Source of the DNA: Haliea sp040221975
Lineage (GTDB): Bacteria > Pseudomonadota > Gammaproteobacteria > Pseudomonadales > Halieaceae
Direction of reading: 5' to 3'
NCBI GenBank assembly: GCA_040221975.1
Contig: JAVJWR010000013.1
Span: 62,001 to 126,000 of the forward strand
DNA length: 64,000 nt
Shown: in pieces, positions 54,001 to 62,550 of the stretch
How positions within the stretch are numbered: the first letter of the stretch is position 1
How the letters are laid out: each line of letters opens with the position of its first letter
Program-made: the position numbers and the translations under genes
Notes under the pieces: generated by a model
What the model was told of the DNA's origin: nothing
Databases searched by the model: none
What the model saw: only the letters and a program-made list of their open reading frames with translations

Positions 54001-54673
54001 GGAATTCAAGGAGTACTGGGACTTCTTCCGCGAGATCATCGACATCCCCAACCTCGGCGATGGCAGCAGCCTGTTCGATGCCAGTCTCTCGGACAAGGCG
54101 GGCGCGGTGCGCGATCGCCTGCTGGCCCTGTTGCTGGACGGCGACGAACAACAGGCCCTGCGCGAACTGGAACGGATCAGCGACTATCGCAAGTATCGCC
54201 GCTACGACATCCTCAAACATCCCGAAAACAAGGCGCCGATTCGCCTCAGCCAGTACGGCACCGGTTCCGGTGGCCAACTGGAGACGCCCGCCTACATCAT
54301 CCGCGCCGCGGCCATCACCAGCGCCTTCCGCTTCAACGAAGGCGACAGCCACCTGCGCATGGTGATCGTTGACGAAGCCTTCATGCACATGGACGAGACC
54401 CGCTCCCGCGAGGTCATCGGCTACCTGACCAAGACCCTGGGGCTGCAGTTGATCTTTATCATGCCCACCAGCAAGTCCGGGCCCTTCCTCGACCTGGTGA
54501 GCAACCAGTTCGTGTTCAGCAAGGTGCCCAGCCCCGCGCCGGTGGGTGAACTGAATACACGCGTCTTGCTGGATCGCCAGCAGCTCAACGTGGAACGGGT
54601 GGCGGAGCTGTGGGCGCAGCACCGCCGGGTGATCCGCCAGCAGGGCGCGCTGGACTTCATGGACGAACTGTAG
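51029..54673 (+). CDS. jetC: Wadjet component JetC (SMC/MukB-like ATPase)
   Basis: The product has 1214 residues from ATG 51029; a 40-residue upstream extension lacks similarity. Walker A is GGNGSGKTT (29-37). Two long coiled-coil arms (about 280-470 and 700-900) flank a hinge near residues 540-620. The C-terminal head has TGSGGQLETPAYIIRAAA as the ABC signature and MVIVDEAFMHMDETR as Walker B. JetC extrudes loops on plasmid DNA and feeds JetD, which cuts circular DNA. The stop is followed directly by jetD (TAGATG). Confidence 0.93.
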   Translation: MYLKHAITVNWGNLPPEELEFGPVNLFSGGNGSGKTTAADALQTLMTAAHDNLFTYNPGQDETTQRGRGGKQVRTLASYVLGCDDGAFARPYDCDGYIAGSFHPTKGETAEPFTAVIGVRAHLDRAGVQPQARQDELLMMIVPGEMLRLSHFVREYPDGRHAVPITELPNLLRQEFGKKAVETYERKGAYLSRLFGALRGKRDAVSQREGTNAARTFARFMAYKPVDSIDQFVAGEVLEARDLGDTIRRIRDLLRTVHGMEQEARQLRASVELLGQSRDQAEHYLESWLQRTTATYGAAAQQQGRNQALYNAEKDQQLALRQQQATLQTERQETRRRKTHALDELTELKARIQGIPALRSKEELETRRATLTGKLHEGARPLLEQDQQRNANLTALRNIRDVLGRHSLELLLPELAGRGWRNTAKELLARADRPLPDLNQLLARDWIDLSPLEAGLDLSREEQPLHNALADILHTSGEANGERENVSLSQRLDRLVADRERELRGIEQEQQRIEQQIKTLQSHRVSYPRDVDEALAAIRKECPQADPRVLCDHVEVTDPDWQMAIEGYLGGARFGILVEPEFEAEAIRILRRTGARRNRARVIQGEQARRDAERQSLPEDSIFHVLRFSHGIAEHYLRASYGSVVRVPDADALRLTRRGITADGLAAGNYAMFRCDVSDSELVFGAAARERNLLAQQEALEEIQARHHNTNDAYQAVRQLQQQVYHFRPLNWVETATSLLDSQRQLREVESALENLDLSEHRNLEQEFEQAQQRYQSLEEAQREQDKREGQLEEQLTACGKKLRDLADNSEALEQARDDAEAALLASERHWPGLDVQPRIEWMDQRLEAAHEAIDFVAEKKALDDRLMKQAVALQQSINQYNQQAQPADHVLADTAEELHSAPFFGHVHAMRQQLDNLHNRLRNNVLLGKQEELGRLRDTFNTTFVSDLCHEIHQSVREGERTLKNLNRELEHHCFGADRERFAFDWNWLPEFKEYWDFFREIIDIPNLGDGSSLFDASLSDKAGAVRDRLLALLLDGDEQQALRELERISDYRKYRRYDILKHPENKAPIRLSQYGTGSGGQLETPAYIIRAAAITSAFRFNEGDSHLRMVIVDEAFMHMDETRSREVIGYLTKTLGLQLIFIMPTSKSGPFLDLVSNQFVFSKVPSPAPVGELNTRVLLDRQQLNVERVAELWAQHRRVIRQQGALDFMDEL

Positions 54674-55804
54674 ATGGCGGGCGACGACGGCGACCGTCAG
54701 GGCGATCCTCCCGGCTGGCTGGCGGAGGAAGGCTGGCTGCGGGAGCTGCTCGGCTGGTTCCTCGATCGTCTCGAGGGCCCCCGGCAGCGGGACGTCACCC
54801 GCCGGATCAGAAAATCCACGGTACCCGCCCTGTTCCGGTTTTCCGAAGACACCCGCTACCGCTGGCGGCTGATCGAGCAACTGGCCGCCGTGTACGGTAT
54901 TTTCAGCATCGACTATGATCGCCGCATCGACGGCCACCAGGAACGCTACGAGAACGCACAGTTGCGTCTCAACCCGGGCAGCGAGGCGCTGTTGCGGGAC
55001 TGGCTCCAGCGTCCGCGCATAGACCCGACCTTGCTGGCCTGGCGAAGCGCCCTCGCTCACTATCGGGGACACTTCGCTGACGACGGCGCCGCGCTGCTCA
55101 CAAGTTCATTCCAGTACCCCGACTGGGAGATCCGGGAGCTGGCCGCCGCCTTCGCCGCCATTGCAGAGTATTTCGACAGCGGCCTGAGCCTGCGCGAAAT
55201 CGCCGCCCGTTGCTTTCGCGGCGACTCCAAGTTTCTCGATGGTCGCCAGGAACTGCTGAATAAACTGTACGGCGAACGTGTCGCGACCATCCCGCCTCGC
55301 CCCCTGCTGTTGACCGCTTGGGCGCCGCCGGGTTTCGAGCGCCTGCTGGTGGTGGAAAACCAGGACAGCTTCCTGCGCCTGGTGGAGCGGCCTCCGCCCG
55401 GTTACGCCCTCCTGTACAGTGGGGGCTTTCGGGCCAGCGCGCAGCGCTTGAGCAGCATCCACACACGCTTTGCCTTTCTACCGGGCAGCGACAGCGAAGG
55501 TTTTAGGGAACGCTGGCTGCATAACGAAGTTGCTGCGTTTTTCTGGGGAGACCTGGATTTTGCTGGCCTCGGAATTCTCAAAGGGCTGCGCCAGAGCATT
55601 CCAACACTGCGCGCCTGGGAGCCGGGCTACCGGCCAATGCTGCAAGCACTGGAAAACGGCGGCGGCCACAGCGCCGAGCAGGCCCACAAGACGGGGCAAC
55701 TTGACCCGGCGCATACCGGCTGCGCCTATAGCGATACCACGCTGCTGCCTGCCCTGCGCCAGCACCAGCGCTTTGTGGATCAGGAGGCAGTTGTTGCGGA
55801 CTGA
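54674..55804 (+). CDS. jetD: Wadjet nuclease JetD (Toprim, topoisomerase VI-like)
   Basis: The product has 376 residues. The Toprim acids are visible: Glu228 in LLVVENQDSF, and Asp293 and Asp295 in FFWGDLDFAGLGIL. The N-terminal half holds winged-helix and arm domains. JetD cleaves plasmids once they have been extruded by JetABC, giving protection against plasmids. The complete motif set suggests an active nuclease. It ends at 55804, 15 bp before the convergent methyltransferase stop at 55820. Confidence 0.92.
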   Translation: MAGDDGDRQGDPPGWLAEEGWLRELLGWFLDRLEGPRQRDVTRRIRKSTVPALFRFSEDTRYRWRLIEQLAAVYGIFSIDYDRRIDGHQERYENAQLRLNPGSEALLRDWLQRPRIDPTLLAWRSALAHYRGHFADDGAALLTSSFQYPDWEIRELAAAFAAIAEYFDSGLSLREIAARCFRGDSKFLDGRQELLNKLYGERVATIPPRPLLLTAWAPPGFERLLVVENQDSFLRLVERPPPGYALLYSGGFRASAQRLSSIHTRFAFLPGSDSEGFRERWLHNEVAAFFWGDLDFAGLGILKGLRQSIPTLRAWEPGYRPMLQALENGGGHSAEQAHKTGQLDPAHTGCAYSDTTLLPALRQHQRFVDQEAVVAD

Positions 55805-55819
55805 CGCCTCGTGCCTGGG

Positions 55820-56518
55820 TCAAGATCGACCCTGCAGCGCCACCCCCTTGCGAGCGACAAAGATCGTGTGACGACTGCCCTTGCCGGGCCGCGCCCGCAC
55901 CGTGTGCACCGCGGTGTGAAAGCCGGTTTTCTTCAGCCGGATCACGAACAGCGGGGAAGCACCGGCTGACCAGATCGCCAGGGTGCTTTCAGGGCGCATC
56001 GCCCGGTGCATTGCCTGCAAGCCCGCCGCGGAATACAGCCAGTTGTTGTTATCCTGCGTGAGTCCCTCGGGACCATTGTCGACATCGAGCAGTATCGCGT
56101 CGAATGCGTCTCTGCTGTCCGCGACGAGCGCCGCGACGTCGCCCAGGTGCAGCCGGGTGCGAGCGTCCAGCAGGGGCCGACCGGCACACTCGCCCAGCGG
56201 CCCCCGGTTCCATTCGGCCACCTCGGGGATGAGCTCAGCCACGACAGCCTGCGCCGAGGCCGGCACGGACCGGAGCACCGCGGCAAGGGTGAACCCCATG
56301 CCCAGGCCGCCTACCAGGACCCGTACATCTGCCACCGACCCCAGGCGGGCGCAGCCCAGTTCCGCCAGCGCCTCCTCGGAACCGTGCACCCGGCTGTTCA
56401 TCAGCTCGCCCCGGATACCCGACAGGCGAATGGAGAACTCCTGGTCGCGCTGCAGCAACTTCATGGTGCCGCCGTTATTGGGTATCTCCGCGGAACCCCG
56501 TTGTATCCATTTGTTCAT
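55820..56518 (-). CDS. Spermidine synthase-like SAM-dependent methyltransferase-fold protein
   Basis: The product has 232 residues from ATG 56518; an in-frame extension to 56665 would cross the 51-bp direct repeat. The Rossmann motif is VLVGGLGMGFTLAAVL, followed by VVAELIPEVAEW and AILLDVDNGPEGLTQ, and the typical NWLYSAAGLQAMHRAM. The N-terminal beta domain of true spermidine synthases is short. Members of this branch have uncertain substrates. It stands between the Wadjet operon and the AbiE cassette, but its start lies only 80 bp from the left repeat, so it is probably older chromosomal DNA. Confidence 0.78.
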   Translation of the reverse strand: MNKWIQRGSAEIPNNGGTMKLLQRDQEFSIRLSGIRGELMNSRVHGSEEALAELGCARLGSVADVRVLVGGLGMGFTLAAVLRSVPASAQAVVAELIPEVAEWNRGPLGECAGRPLLDARTRLHLGDVAALVADSRDAFDAILLDVDNGPEGLTQDNNNWLYSAAGLQAMHRAMRPESTLAIWSAGASPLFVIRLKKTGFHTAVHTVRARPGKGSRHTIFVARKGVALQGRS

Positions 56519-56597
56519 GTAACTCCACTCTGACGATAACCTGAGTTTAAAACTATCATGATACCACTGACGTGGCAGGCGCCTTTTCCCCCGCCGC

Positions 56598-56648
56598 ATG
56601 GTTTCAATCGCACGGGCTGATAGTTGGGTGACGCGTGGTTTGGTATGC
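56598..56648. repeat. Left copy of the 51-bp direct repeat flanking AbiE
   Basis: Sequence beginning ATGGTTTCAATCGCACGGGC and ending TTTGGTATGC matches 58543-58593 at 48 of 51 positions, same orientation. The copies bracket the AbiE toxin-antitoxin genes. Confidence 0.9.
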
Positions 56649-56694
56649 CGATCGGGACACACCAAGAGCTTTGACTCGGGGGGGTTGTGCTGAC

Positions 56695-57636
56695 CTATTC
56701 AGACCGGACAACAATGTCTTTGACGCTGGCCAGCCGCGTGGCCAAGATGTCGGCCTGCTCGGTAAATTTCCTCGCATTCGCTTTCCGCAATTTTTCCAGG
56801 TTGCGCAACTTCCAGCGAATACCCGGTAAGTGTTGCAAATGATCAATATTCATCAAAGTCCAGTCAGGGTCAGCAGCCACGAGCGATAGCAGAAATCGTC
56901 GTTCGCTTTCGTCCAACCCCGCCTGAAGTTCACTGATCATTCGATCACGAGTCGCGAGCAAGTTATCGAGTGTTACCGGCTCCGCCGTCATACCCTCGAA
57001 GTTATACGTGAAGTCATGGCCAATATCCCTCAGTTGCGGGAATAGTACCTCATGCACCGGCCGGTTGTGACTGGCCAGATACACGACGAAAGCGTGGCGA
57101 ATCCCCGGCGTTATCCCCTCATGCTCGAAAAGTTGCATCACGTCGAACAGATCGCGAGGATGCTGACGGTCCAGTGCGGCAACCAGCTTGCCGCCGTAGA
57201 GGTCCTCCAGTGAAGCCACGGGAATGTCCAGATCCGCCATCAGTACATCGCTGGCGACGGACGTGAGAGAAGCACGGCGCACCGGCAGCAAGGTTCCGCG
57301 TAGCACGAAATTCACTTCGATTTTGACCTCGGTCCTCCCACTGCGCACGAATAACCTGGTCTCGCCCGCCCCATCTACCGGCACATGCACTTGGAATCCG
57401 TGTTTGTGCAAGCGCTCGGTCGCCTGCCGAATGGCATCGGTGATCTGCGCCAGTGCCTGCTCGCGCGGCAGCGTGTGATCCGGAAACACCAGATCGAGAT
57501 CCACCGACAGACGCGGCATGTCTCGTACAAATAGATTGACAGCGGTACCGCCTTTCAGCGCGAAGGTATCATCCACAAAGATCAGTGGTGCGACCTGTGT
57601 CAGCAGATGCGCGGTATCGAGATAGGCGGGATTCAT
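56695..57636 (-). CDS. abiEii: AbiEii-type nucleotidyltransferase toxin
   Basis: The product has 313 residues. The nucleotidyltransferase motif is LKGGTAVNLFVRD (Gly29, Gly30) with RLSVDLDLVF (Ser44, Asp46, Asp48), and EDLYGGKLVAALDRQHPRDL follows, as in AbiEii/MenT toxins. These toxins add nucleotides to tRNA acceptor ends or otherwise stop translation, causing abortive infection. It overlaps the antitoxin stop by 4 nt (ATGA). The gene is less GC-rich than its neighbours. Confidence 0.92.
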   Translation of the reverse strand: MNPAYLDTAHLLTQVAPLIFVDDTFALKGGTAVNLFVRDMPRLSVDLDLVFPDHTLPREQALAQITDAIRQATERLHKHGFQVHVPVDGAGETRLFVRSGRTEVKIEVNFVLRGTLLPVRRASLTSVASDVLMADLDIPVASLEDLYGGKLVAALDRQHPRDLFDVMQLFEHEGITPGIRHAFVVYLASHNRPVHEVLFPQLRDIGHDFTYNFEGMTAEPVTLDNLLATRDRMISELQAGLDESERRFLLSLVAADPDWTLMNIDHLQHLPGIRWKLRNLEKLRKANARKFTEQADILATRLASVKDIVVRSE

Positions 57637-58370
57637 GGCTTCAGCACCAACAGACCTTCAGCGGATCTGGACACCCAGGGCCGGTCGCTGCCGGTTGGCA
57701 ATGTGTCCGGATCGAGTTTGTCCGCCCATGGCAGAGCACCTTCGCGGCCCAGTTGGAGACAAAGGCGCACCGTCTTGACGCTGGTGCAGTGCTGCAAAAG
57801 CTCGCGCAACACCTTGACTCGCAGACTATAGGTGCTTGCGACGAGTTCGCGGGCTTCCTGCAAAGGCTGGCGCACTCCGACTTCGCTCAATAGCTCCAGC
57901 AGCGCTCTCTCCGGTGACGACACCTGCGGCGCACTCTCCCGCCTCTCAAAGGGCGCGGCATGCAGCAGGTCCTCGGGAGATTCGTCGAACAGGCGCTTGC
58001 GGTGATACTGGGCCGGAAAGCGTTCCGTAAACCAGTCCGGCAAGTGCCCGTCAGCCCAACCGTAAAGCAGCAGCATCGGTTGTTGCGACACATACTGTCG
58101 CACACCATACCAATCGAGCGCCGACTTGCCGCCGACATGAAGCCCTGCGAACTTGCGCTGCAGCAGACGGAGGCAGGGGTACAACTTGAGTTCGTCGTTG
58201 GGACGACAGTAAACGCCTCGCGCCAATCGCAGCAGCCATCCGGCCCGCACGTAGTGAACGGCGAGGTCTGCCGAGATTCCCAGAGTCGCCAAGTCACCCG
58301 ACGTCAGGGGCGAGCCAGGAGCCAGCCGGGTGTAAAGGGTATTTAGTTTGCCAGTATTTTTCGTAGTCAT
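57633..58370 (-). CDS. abiEi: AbiEi-type antitoxin
   Basis: The product has 245 residues from the ATG at about 58370; the 12-residue TTG extension is unlikely. The N-terminal winged helix (LTSGDLATLGISADLAVHYV, then GWLLRLARGVYC) binds DNA, and the rest is the AbiEi C-domain (RPNDELKLYPCLRLLQRKFA, LHVGGKSALDWYG). AbiEi represses its own operon by binding inverted repeats; two perfect candidates lie at the start codon and about 64 bp upstream. Confidence 0.9.
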   Translation of the reverse strand: MTTKNTGKLNTLYTRLAPGSPLTSGDLATLGISADLAVHYVRAGWLLRLARGVYCRPNDELKLYPCLRLLQRKFAGLHVGGKSALDWYGVRQYVSQQPMLLLYGWADGHLPDWFTERFPAQYHRKRLFDESPEDLLHAAPFERRESAPQVSSPERALLELLSEVGVRQPLQEARELVASTYSLRVKVLRELLQHCTSVKTVRLCLQLGREGALPWADKLDPDTLPTGSDRPWVSRSAEGLLVLKP

Positions 58371-58377
58371 ACTACGC
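58362..58377. promoter_or_regulatory. AbiEi operator 1, overlapping the start codon
   Basis: CGTAGT-CAT-ACTACG is a perfect inverted repeat with three central bases; the CAT is the complement of the ATG. The edge may be off by one base. Confidence 0.7.
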
Positions 58378-58426
58378 CTTTTACAACTTTTCCAAACTCC
58401 AGTCAATTTGATCGACTAAGTACTAT

Positions 58427-58441
58427 CGTAGTCTAACTACG
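58427..58441. promoter_or_regulatory. AbiEi operator 2
   Basis: CGTAGT-CTA-ACTACG, with the same arms as operator 1, about 64 bp upstream (about six helical turns). Paired sites match the known cooperative autorepression in AbiE systems. Confidence 0.7.
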
Positions 58442-58542
58442 GTGCATGACTATATTCTAAACAATCAACAATACCCTCTTACTGGCATATCCAGAAAAAA
58501 CCTTGCGCATCAGCGCCGCACTCAAGCCAGAGTACTCACCGG

Positions 58543-58593
58543 ATGGCTTCAATCGCACGGGCTGATAGTTGGCTGACGCGTGGTTTGCTATGC
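58543..58593. repeat. Right copy of the 51-bp direct repeat, upstream of mutS
   Basis: It differs from the left copy at three positions (T/C, G/C and G/C). It ends 41 bp before the mutS start and contains TATGCT, a possible -10 for mutS, so this copy probably is the native site. Confidence 0.9.
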
Positions 58594-58634
58594 TGCAGCG
58601 CTTACTCACACACCGATGAAAAGTCCCACCAATA

Positions 58635-61204
58635 ATGACCAGCGACGCCGATTCCAGCCATACCCCCATGATGCAGCAATTTCTGCGTATCAAGGCACAG
58701 CATCCGCGGGAGCTGCTGTTCTACCGCATGGGCGACTTCTACGAGCTGTTTTTTGACGACGCCAAACGGGCGGCGGAACTACTGGACATCACCCTCACCG
58801 CCCGCGGCAAGTCCAACGGCGAGCCCATCCCCATGGCCGGGGTGCCCTACCACGCCGCCGAAGGCTACCTGGCGCGACTGGTGAAGGCCGGAGTCTCGGT
58901 GGCCATCTGTGAACAGATCGGCGACCCGGCCACCAGCAAGGGCCCGGTGGAACGCAGGGTCGTGCGCATTGTCACGCCGGGGACGCTCAGCGACGAAGCC
59001 CTGCTGGACGAGCGCGCGGACAACCTGCTGCTGGCGGTGGCCCAGCATCGGGAGCAGTTCGGGCTGGCCTGGCTGGACCTGGCCAGCGGCCGCTTCCGGG
59101 TGCTGGAGGTGACGGGCACAGAGGCTCTGGCCAGCGAGCTGCAGCGCCTGAATCCGGCGGAAACCCTGTATCAGGACAGCATTGCCGACCCGGTGGTGAC
59201 CGCGCGCCGGGGTGCCCGCGGCCAGCCGCTGTGGGAGTTCGACCAGGACAGTGCGCGCCGGGCCCTGAACCTGCAGTTCCAGACCCACGACCTGCAGGGC
59301 TTTGGCTGCGACCATCTGGGCCTCGCCATCGGCGCCGCCGGCTGCCTGCTGCAGTATGTGAAGGATACCCAGCGCAGCAACCTGCCCCACATCCGCGCCA
59401 TCGCCCACGAGAGCCATGCCGAGAGCGTGATCCTGGACGCCGCCACCCGCCGCAACCTGGAGATCGACCGCAATCTGGGCGGCGGCGAAAGCAACACCCT
59501 GCTGTCGGTGATGGACCGCTGCGTCACTGCCATGGGCAGCCGTCTGCTGCGGCGCTGGCTCCACCGCCCCCTCACGGACACCCGTGTCCTGGGTCAGCGC
59601 CACGAGGCCATCAGCGCGCTCTGCGCGGACTACGATCATGAGCCGGCACGGGCGGCGCTGAAGCCCATCGGCGACATGGAGCGCATTCTCAGCCGGGTGG
59701 CCCTGCGCTCTGCCCGCCCCCGGGACCTGACCCGCCTGCGCAGCTCCCTGCAGGCCCTGCCCGGATTGCGCTCCGCCCTCGCCAGCTGTACATCGGAGCG
59801 GCTGACTGCCCTGTCGCAGCAGGTCGCGGAATTCCCGGCACTGTGTGAGCTGCTGGAGCGCGCCATTGGCGACAACCCCCCCGTAGTGATTCGCGACGGC
59901 GGCGTCATCGCCAGCGGCTACGACGCGGAACTGGACGAGCTGCGCCGCATCAGCAGCAACGCCGGCGACTACCTGCTGGAAATCGAGCAGCGCGAGCGCG
60001 AAGCCACCGGCATCAGCACCCTGAAAGTGGGCTACAACCGGGTCCACGGCTACTACATTGAGATCAGCCGCGGCCAGTCCGACCGGGCGCCGGATACCTA
60101 CCAGCGGCGCCAGACCCTGAAGAACGCAGAGCGCTTCATCACCCCGGAACTGAAAGCCTTCGAGGACAAGGCCCTGTCGGCGAAAAGCCGGGCGCTGGCG
60201 CGGGAAAAAGGCCTGTACGATGCCCTGCTGGAACGCCTGAACGAGGACCTGGCGCCGCTTGCCGACAGCGCCGCCGCGGTGGCGGAACTGGACGTGCTGG
60301 CCAACCTGGCCGAGCGCGCGGAAACCCTGCGCCTGTGCAAGCCCGAGTTCAGCGAGGAACTGCTGTTCGAGATCAGCGGCGGCCGCCACCTGGTGGTGGA
60401 GCAGGTGCTGGAGGAGCCCTTCATCGCCAATGACGCCCTGCTCAACCAGCGCCGCCGCATGCTGCTGATCACCGGCCCCAATATGGGCGGCAAATCGACC
60501 TACATGCGCCAGAACGCAATCATCGCCCTGCTCGCCCACAGCGGCAGCTTTGTCCCGGCCAGCAGCGCCCGCCTGTCACCCATCGACCGCATCTTTACCC
60601 GCATCGGCTCCTCGGATGACCTCGCCAGCGGCCGCTCCACTTTCATGGTGGAAATGACCGAGACCGCGAACATCCTGCACAATGCGACCGAGCGCAGCCT
60701 GGTGCTGATGGACGAGGTCGGCCGCGGCACCAGCACCTTCGACGGCCTCAGCCTGGCCTGGCCTGGGCCGCGGCCATCCAGCTGGCGCAGCAGGTCCGCG
60801 CCTTCACCCTGTTTGCCACCCACTACTTCGAACTCACCGCCCTGCCTGAACTGTGCCCGACCATGGCCAACGTGCATCTCGACGCCACCGAGCACCAGGA
60901 CCACGTGGTGTTCCTGCACAACATCCAGGAGGGCCCGGCCAACCGCAGCTTCGGCCTGCAGGTGGCCAAGCTGGCGGGCATCCCGGACCCGGTGCTGCGT
61001 GCCGCCCGGGACAAGCTGCGGGAGCTGGAGCAGGGCCGCGAACACAGCACCAGCAGCAGCCCTGCCCCCACCCAGGTGGAACTGTTTGCGCCCACTTCCC
61101 CGCACCCGGTACTCGAACAGCTGGAAGCCCTGGATATCGACAGCCTGAGCCCGCGACAGGCACTGGAGCTGCTCTACGCCTTGCGCGCGCGTCTGAAACA
61201 TTAA
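58635..61204 (+). pseudogene. mutS: DNA mismatch repair protein MutS, frameshifted in the ATPase domain
   Basis: The reading frame from 58635 gives native MutS to residue 709, then 128 unrelated residues, stopping at 61148. The native C-terminus continues in another frame to TAA at 61204. The break is at (CCTGG)3, 60752-60766; with two units the frame is restored to 854 residues, almost the length of E. coli MutS (853). Seen before the break: the mismatch-reading segment YRMGDFYELFFDDAKRAAEL (GFYEL in E. coli is FYEL here), Walker A GPNMGGKSTYMRQ and Walker B MDEVGRGTSTFDG. Lost after it: the ATHYFEL H-loop, the dimer-forming helices and the C-terminal clamp. A frame-shifted protein should be inactive. 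A sequencing error is the chief alternative. Confidence 0.85.
60752..60766 (+). repeat. Pentanucleotide repeat (CCTGG)3 causing the mutS frameshift
   Basis: Three direct copies of CCTGG lie in the sequence for LSLAWA after Walker B. Other MutS proteins need only two copies here. Loss of one unit restores the frame. Confidence 0.9.
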
Positions 61205-61362
61205 CCCCGTCACAGATCGCCGCCACCGAAGATGGCAGCATTCCGGGCAAGCGTATAGTATTCAAGAAGGTTGTCAGGTTTTCTGACTGTGCGCTCCTCA
61301 CTTACGGGATACACGGATTCTGAACGGCGAACTGCCAGCAGGGCGAAAGCGGAGGCTCTGAC

Positions 61363-62520
61363 ATGAGTACACAGGCATTGCCAGATACCTCACCGGTCAT
61401 CCTGGTGGTGGACGATAACCCGGACAATCTGGCGGTGATCGGCGACCTGTTGCGCCCCGACTATCAGGTGCGGGTGGCCAACTCCGGCGCGCGCGCCCTG
61501 TGCCTGGCTTACATCGAACCCCTCCCGGACCTGATCCTGCTGGATGTCATGATGCCGGAAATGGACGGGCATGCGGTTCTGGAAAAATTGCAGGCCAACC
61601 CGCACTCCCGCGACATACCGGTGATCTTCGTCACGGCGCTGGACGGGGAGGAAGACCAGTTGAACGGGTTCGAGCTGGGCGCCGTGGACTACATCACCAA
61701 GCCAATCATGCCCGCCGTCCTCCAGGCGCGGGTGCGCACCCACCTGGAACTGAAACAGGCGCGCGACACACTCGCCGGGCACAATGTCTGGCTGGAAGCC
61801 GAAGTCAGCCGCCGCATGGCGGAAAACGACCGGATCCAGCTGGTCAGTGTGCGGGCTCTGGCCCACCTCGCGGAAATTCGTGATCCAGAAACCGGCAATC
61901 ACATCCTGCGGACCCAGGGCTATGTGCGCGCGCTCGCGGCCCGCCTGCAGGAGCACCCGCGCTTCAACGCGGTGATCGATCATCGCTATATTGAGCTGTT
62001 GACCCGCTCCGCGCCTTTGCACGATATCGGCAAAGTCGGCATCCCCGACAACATTCTGTTGAAGCCGGGGCCTCTCGACCCCGCGGAGTGGGCCGTGATG
62101 CAAACGCACGCGGTGCTGGGTGCCATCGCCATCGAACGCGCCGAGCGGGATATCAAGGAGGAAGTCGAGTTCCTGGCCCTGGCCAAGGAAATCGCCCACT
62201 GGCACCACGAGCGCTGGGACGGCAGCGGCTACCCGGATGGGCTCCGTGGGGATGCGATTCCACTGTCGGCCCGCCTGATGAGCGTTGCCGATGTGTTCGA
62301 TGCGCTGATTTCCACGCGTGTGTACAAGCCCGCCATGTCTCTGGATGACGCCCGCGCGGTTATCGCCGAGGGGCGTGGTACCCAGTTCGACCCGGATGTG
62401 GCGGATGCCTTCGTGGCGGGTTTTGCCGACTTTGCCGCCATTGCCCGGCATTATCGAGAAAGCGCGGGGGAGCTGGCAATGGATACAATGCTTTCCGCGA
62501 CCCTTGCACCCCGCAGCTGA
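61363..62520 (+). CDS. REC-HD-GYP response regulator (cyclic di-GMP phosphodiesterase)
   Basis: The product has 385 residues. The receiver domain has DD at 17-18, phosphoacceptor Asp61 (LILLDVMMPEMDG) and Lys in YITKPI. The HD-GYP domain has HDIGKVG (His219, Asp220), HHERWDGSGYPDGL with GYP at 288-290, and SVADVFDAL. Such RpfG-like proteins degrade cyclic di-GMP. It is 30 bp upstream of a CHASE sensor gene and probably forms a phosphorelay with it. Confidence 0.93.
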   Translation: MSTQALPDTSPVILVVDDNPDNLAVIGDLLRPDYQVRVANSGARALCLAYIEPLPDLILLDVMMPEMDGHAVLEKLQANPHSRDIPVIFVTALDGEEDQLNGFELGAVDYITKPIMPAVLQARVRTHLELKQARDTLAGHNVWLEAEVSRRMAENDRIQLVSVRALAHLAEIRDPETGNHILRTQGYVRALAARLQEHPRFNAVIDHRYIELLTRSAPLHDIGKVGIPDNILLKPGPLDPAEWAVMQTHAVLGAIAIERAERDIKEEVEFLALAKEIAHWHHERWDGSGYPDGLRGDAIPLSARLMSVADVFDALISTRVYKPAMSLDDARAVIAEGRGTQFDPDVADAFVAGFADFAAIARHYRESAGELAMDTMLSATLAPRS

Positions 62521-62550
62521 ACGCGAACCGGCCACTGGAGTGCGCCATTG

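Noticed and set aside
58568..58594. mutS promoter (TTGGCT and TATGCT)
   Set aside because: The spacer is only about 14 bp, so it is not listed as a promoter although the -10-like TATGCT is noted.
58779..60539. Open frame opposite mutS
   Set aside because: Antisense shadow with no domain signatures.
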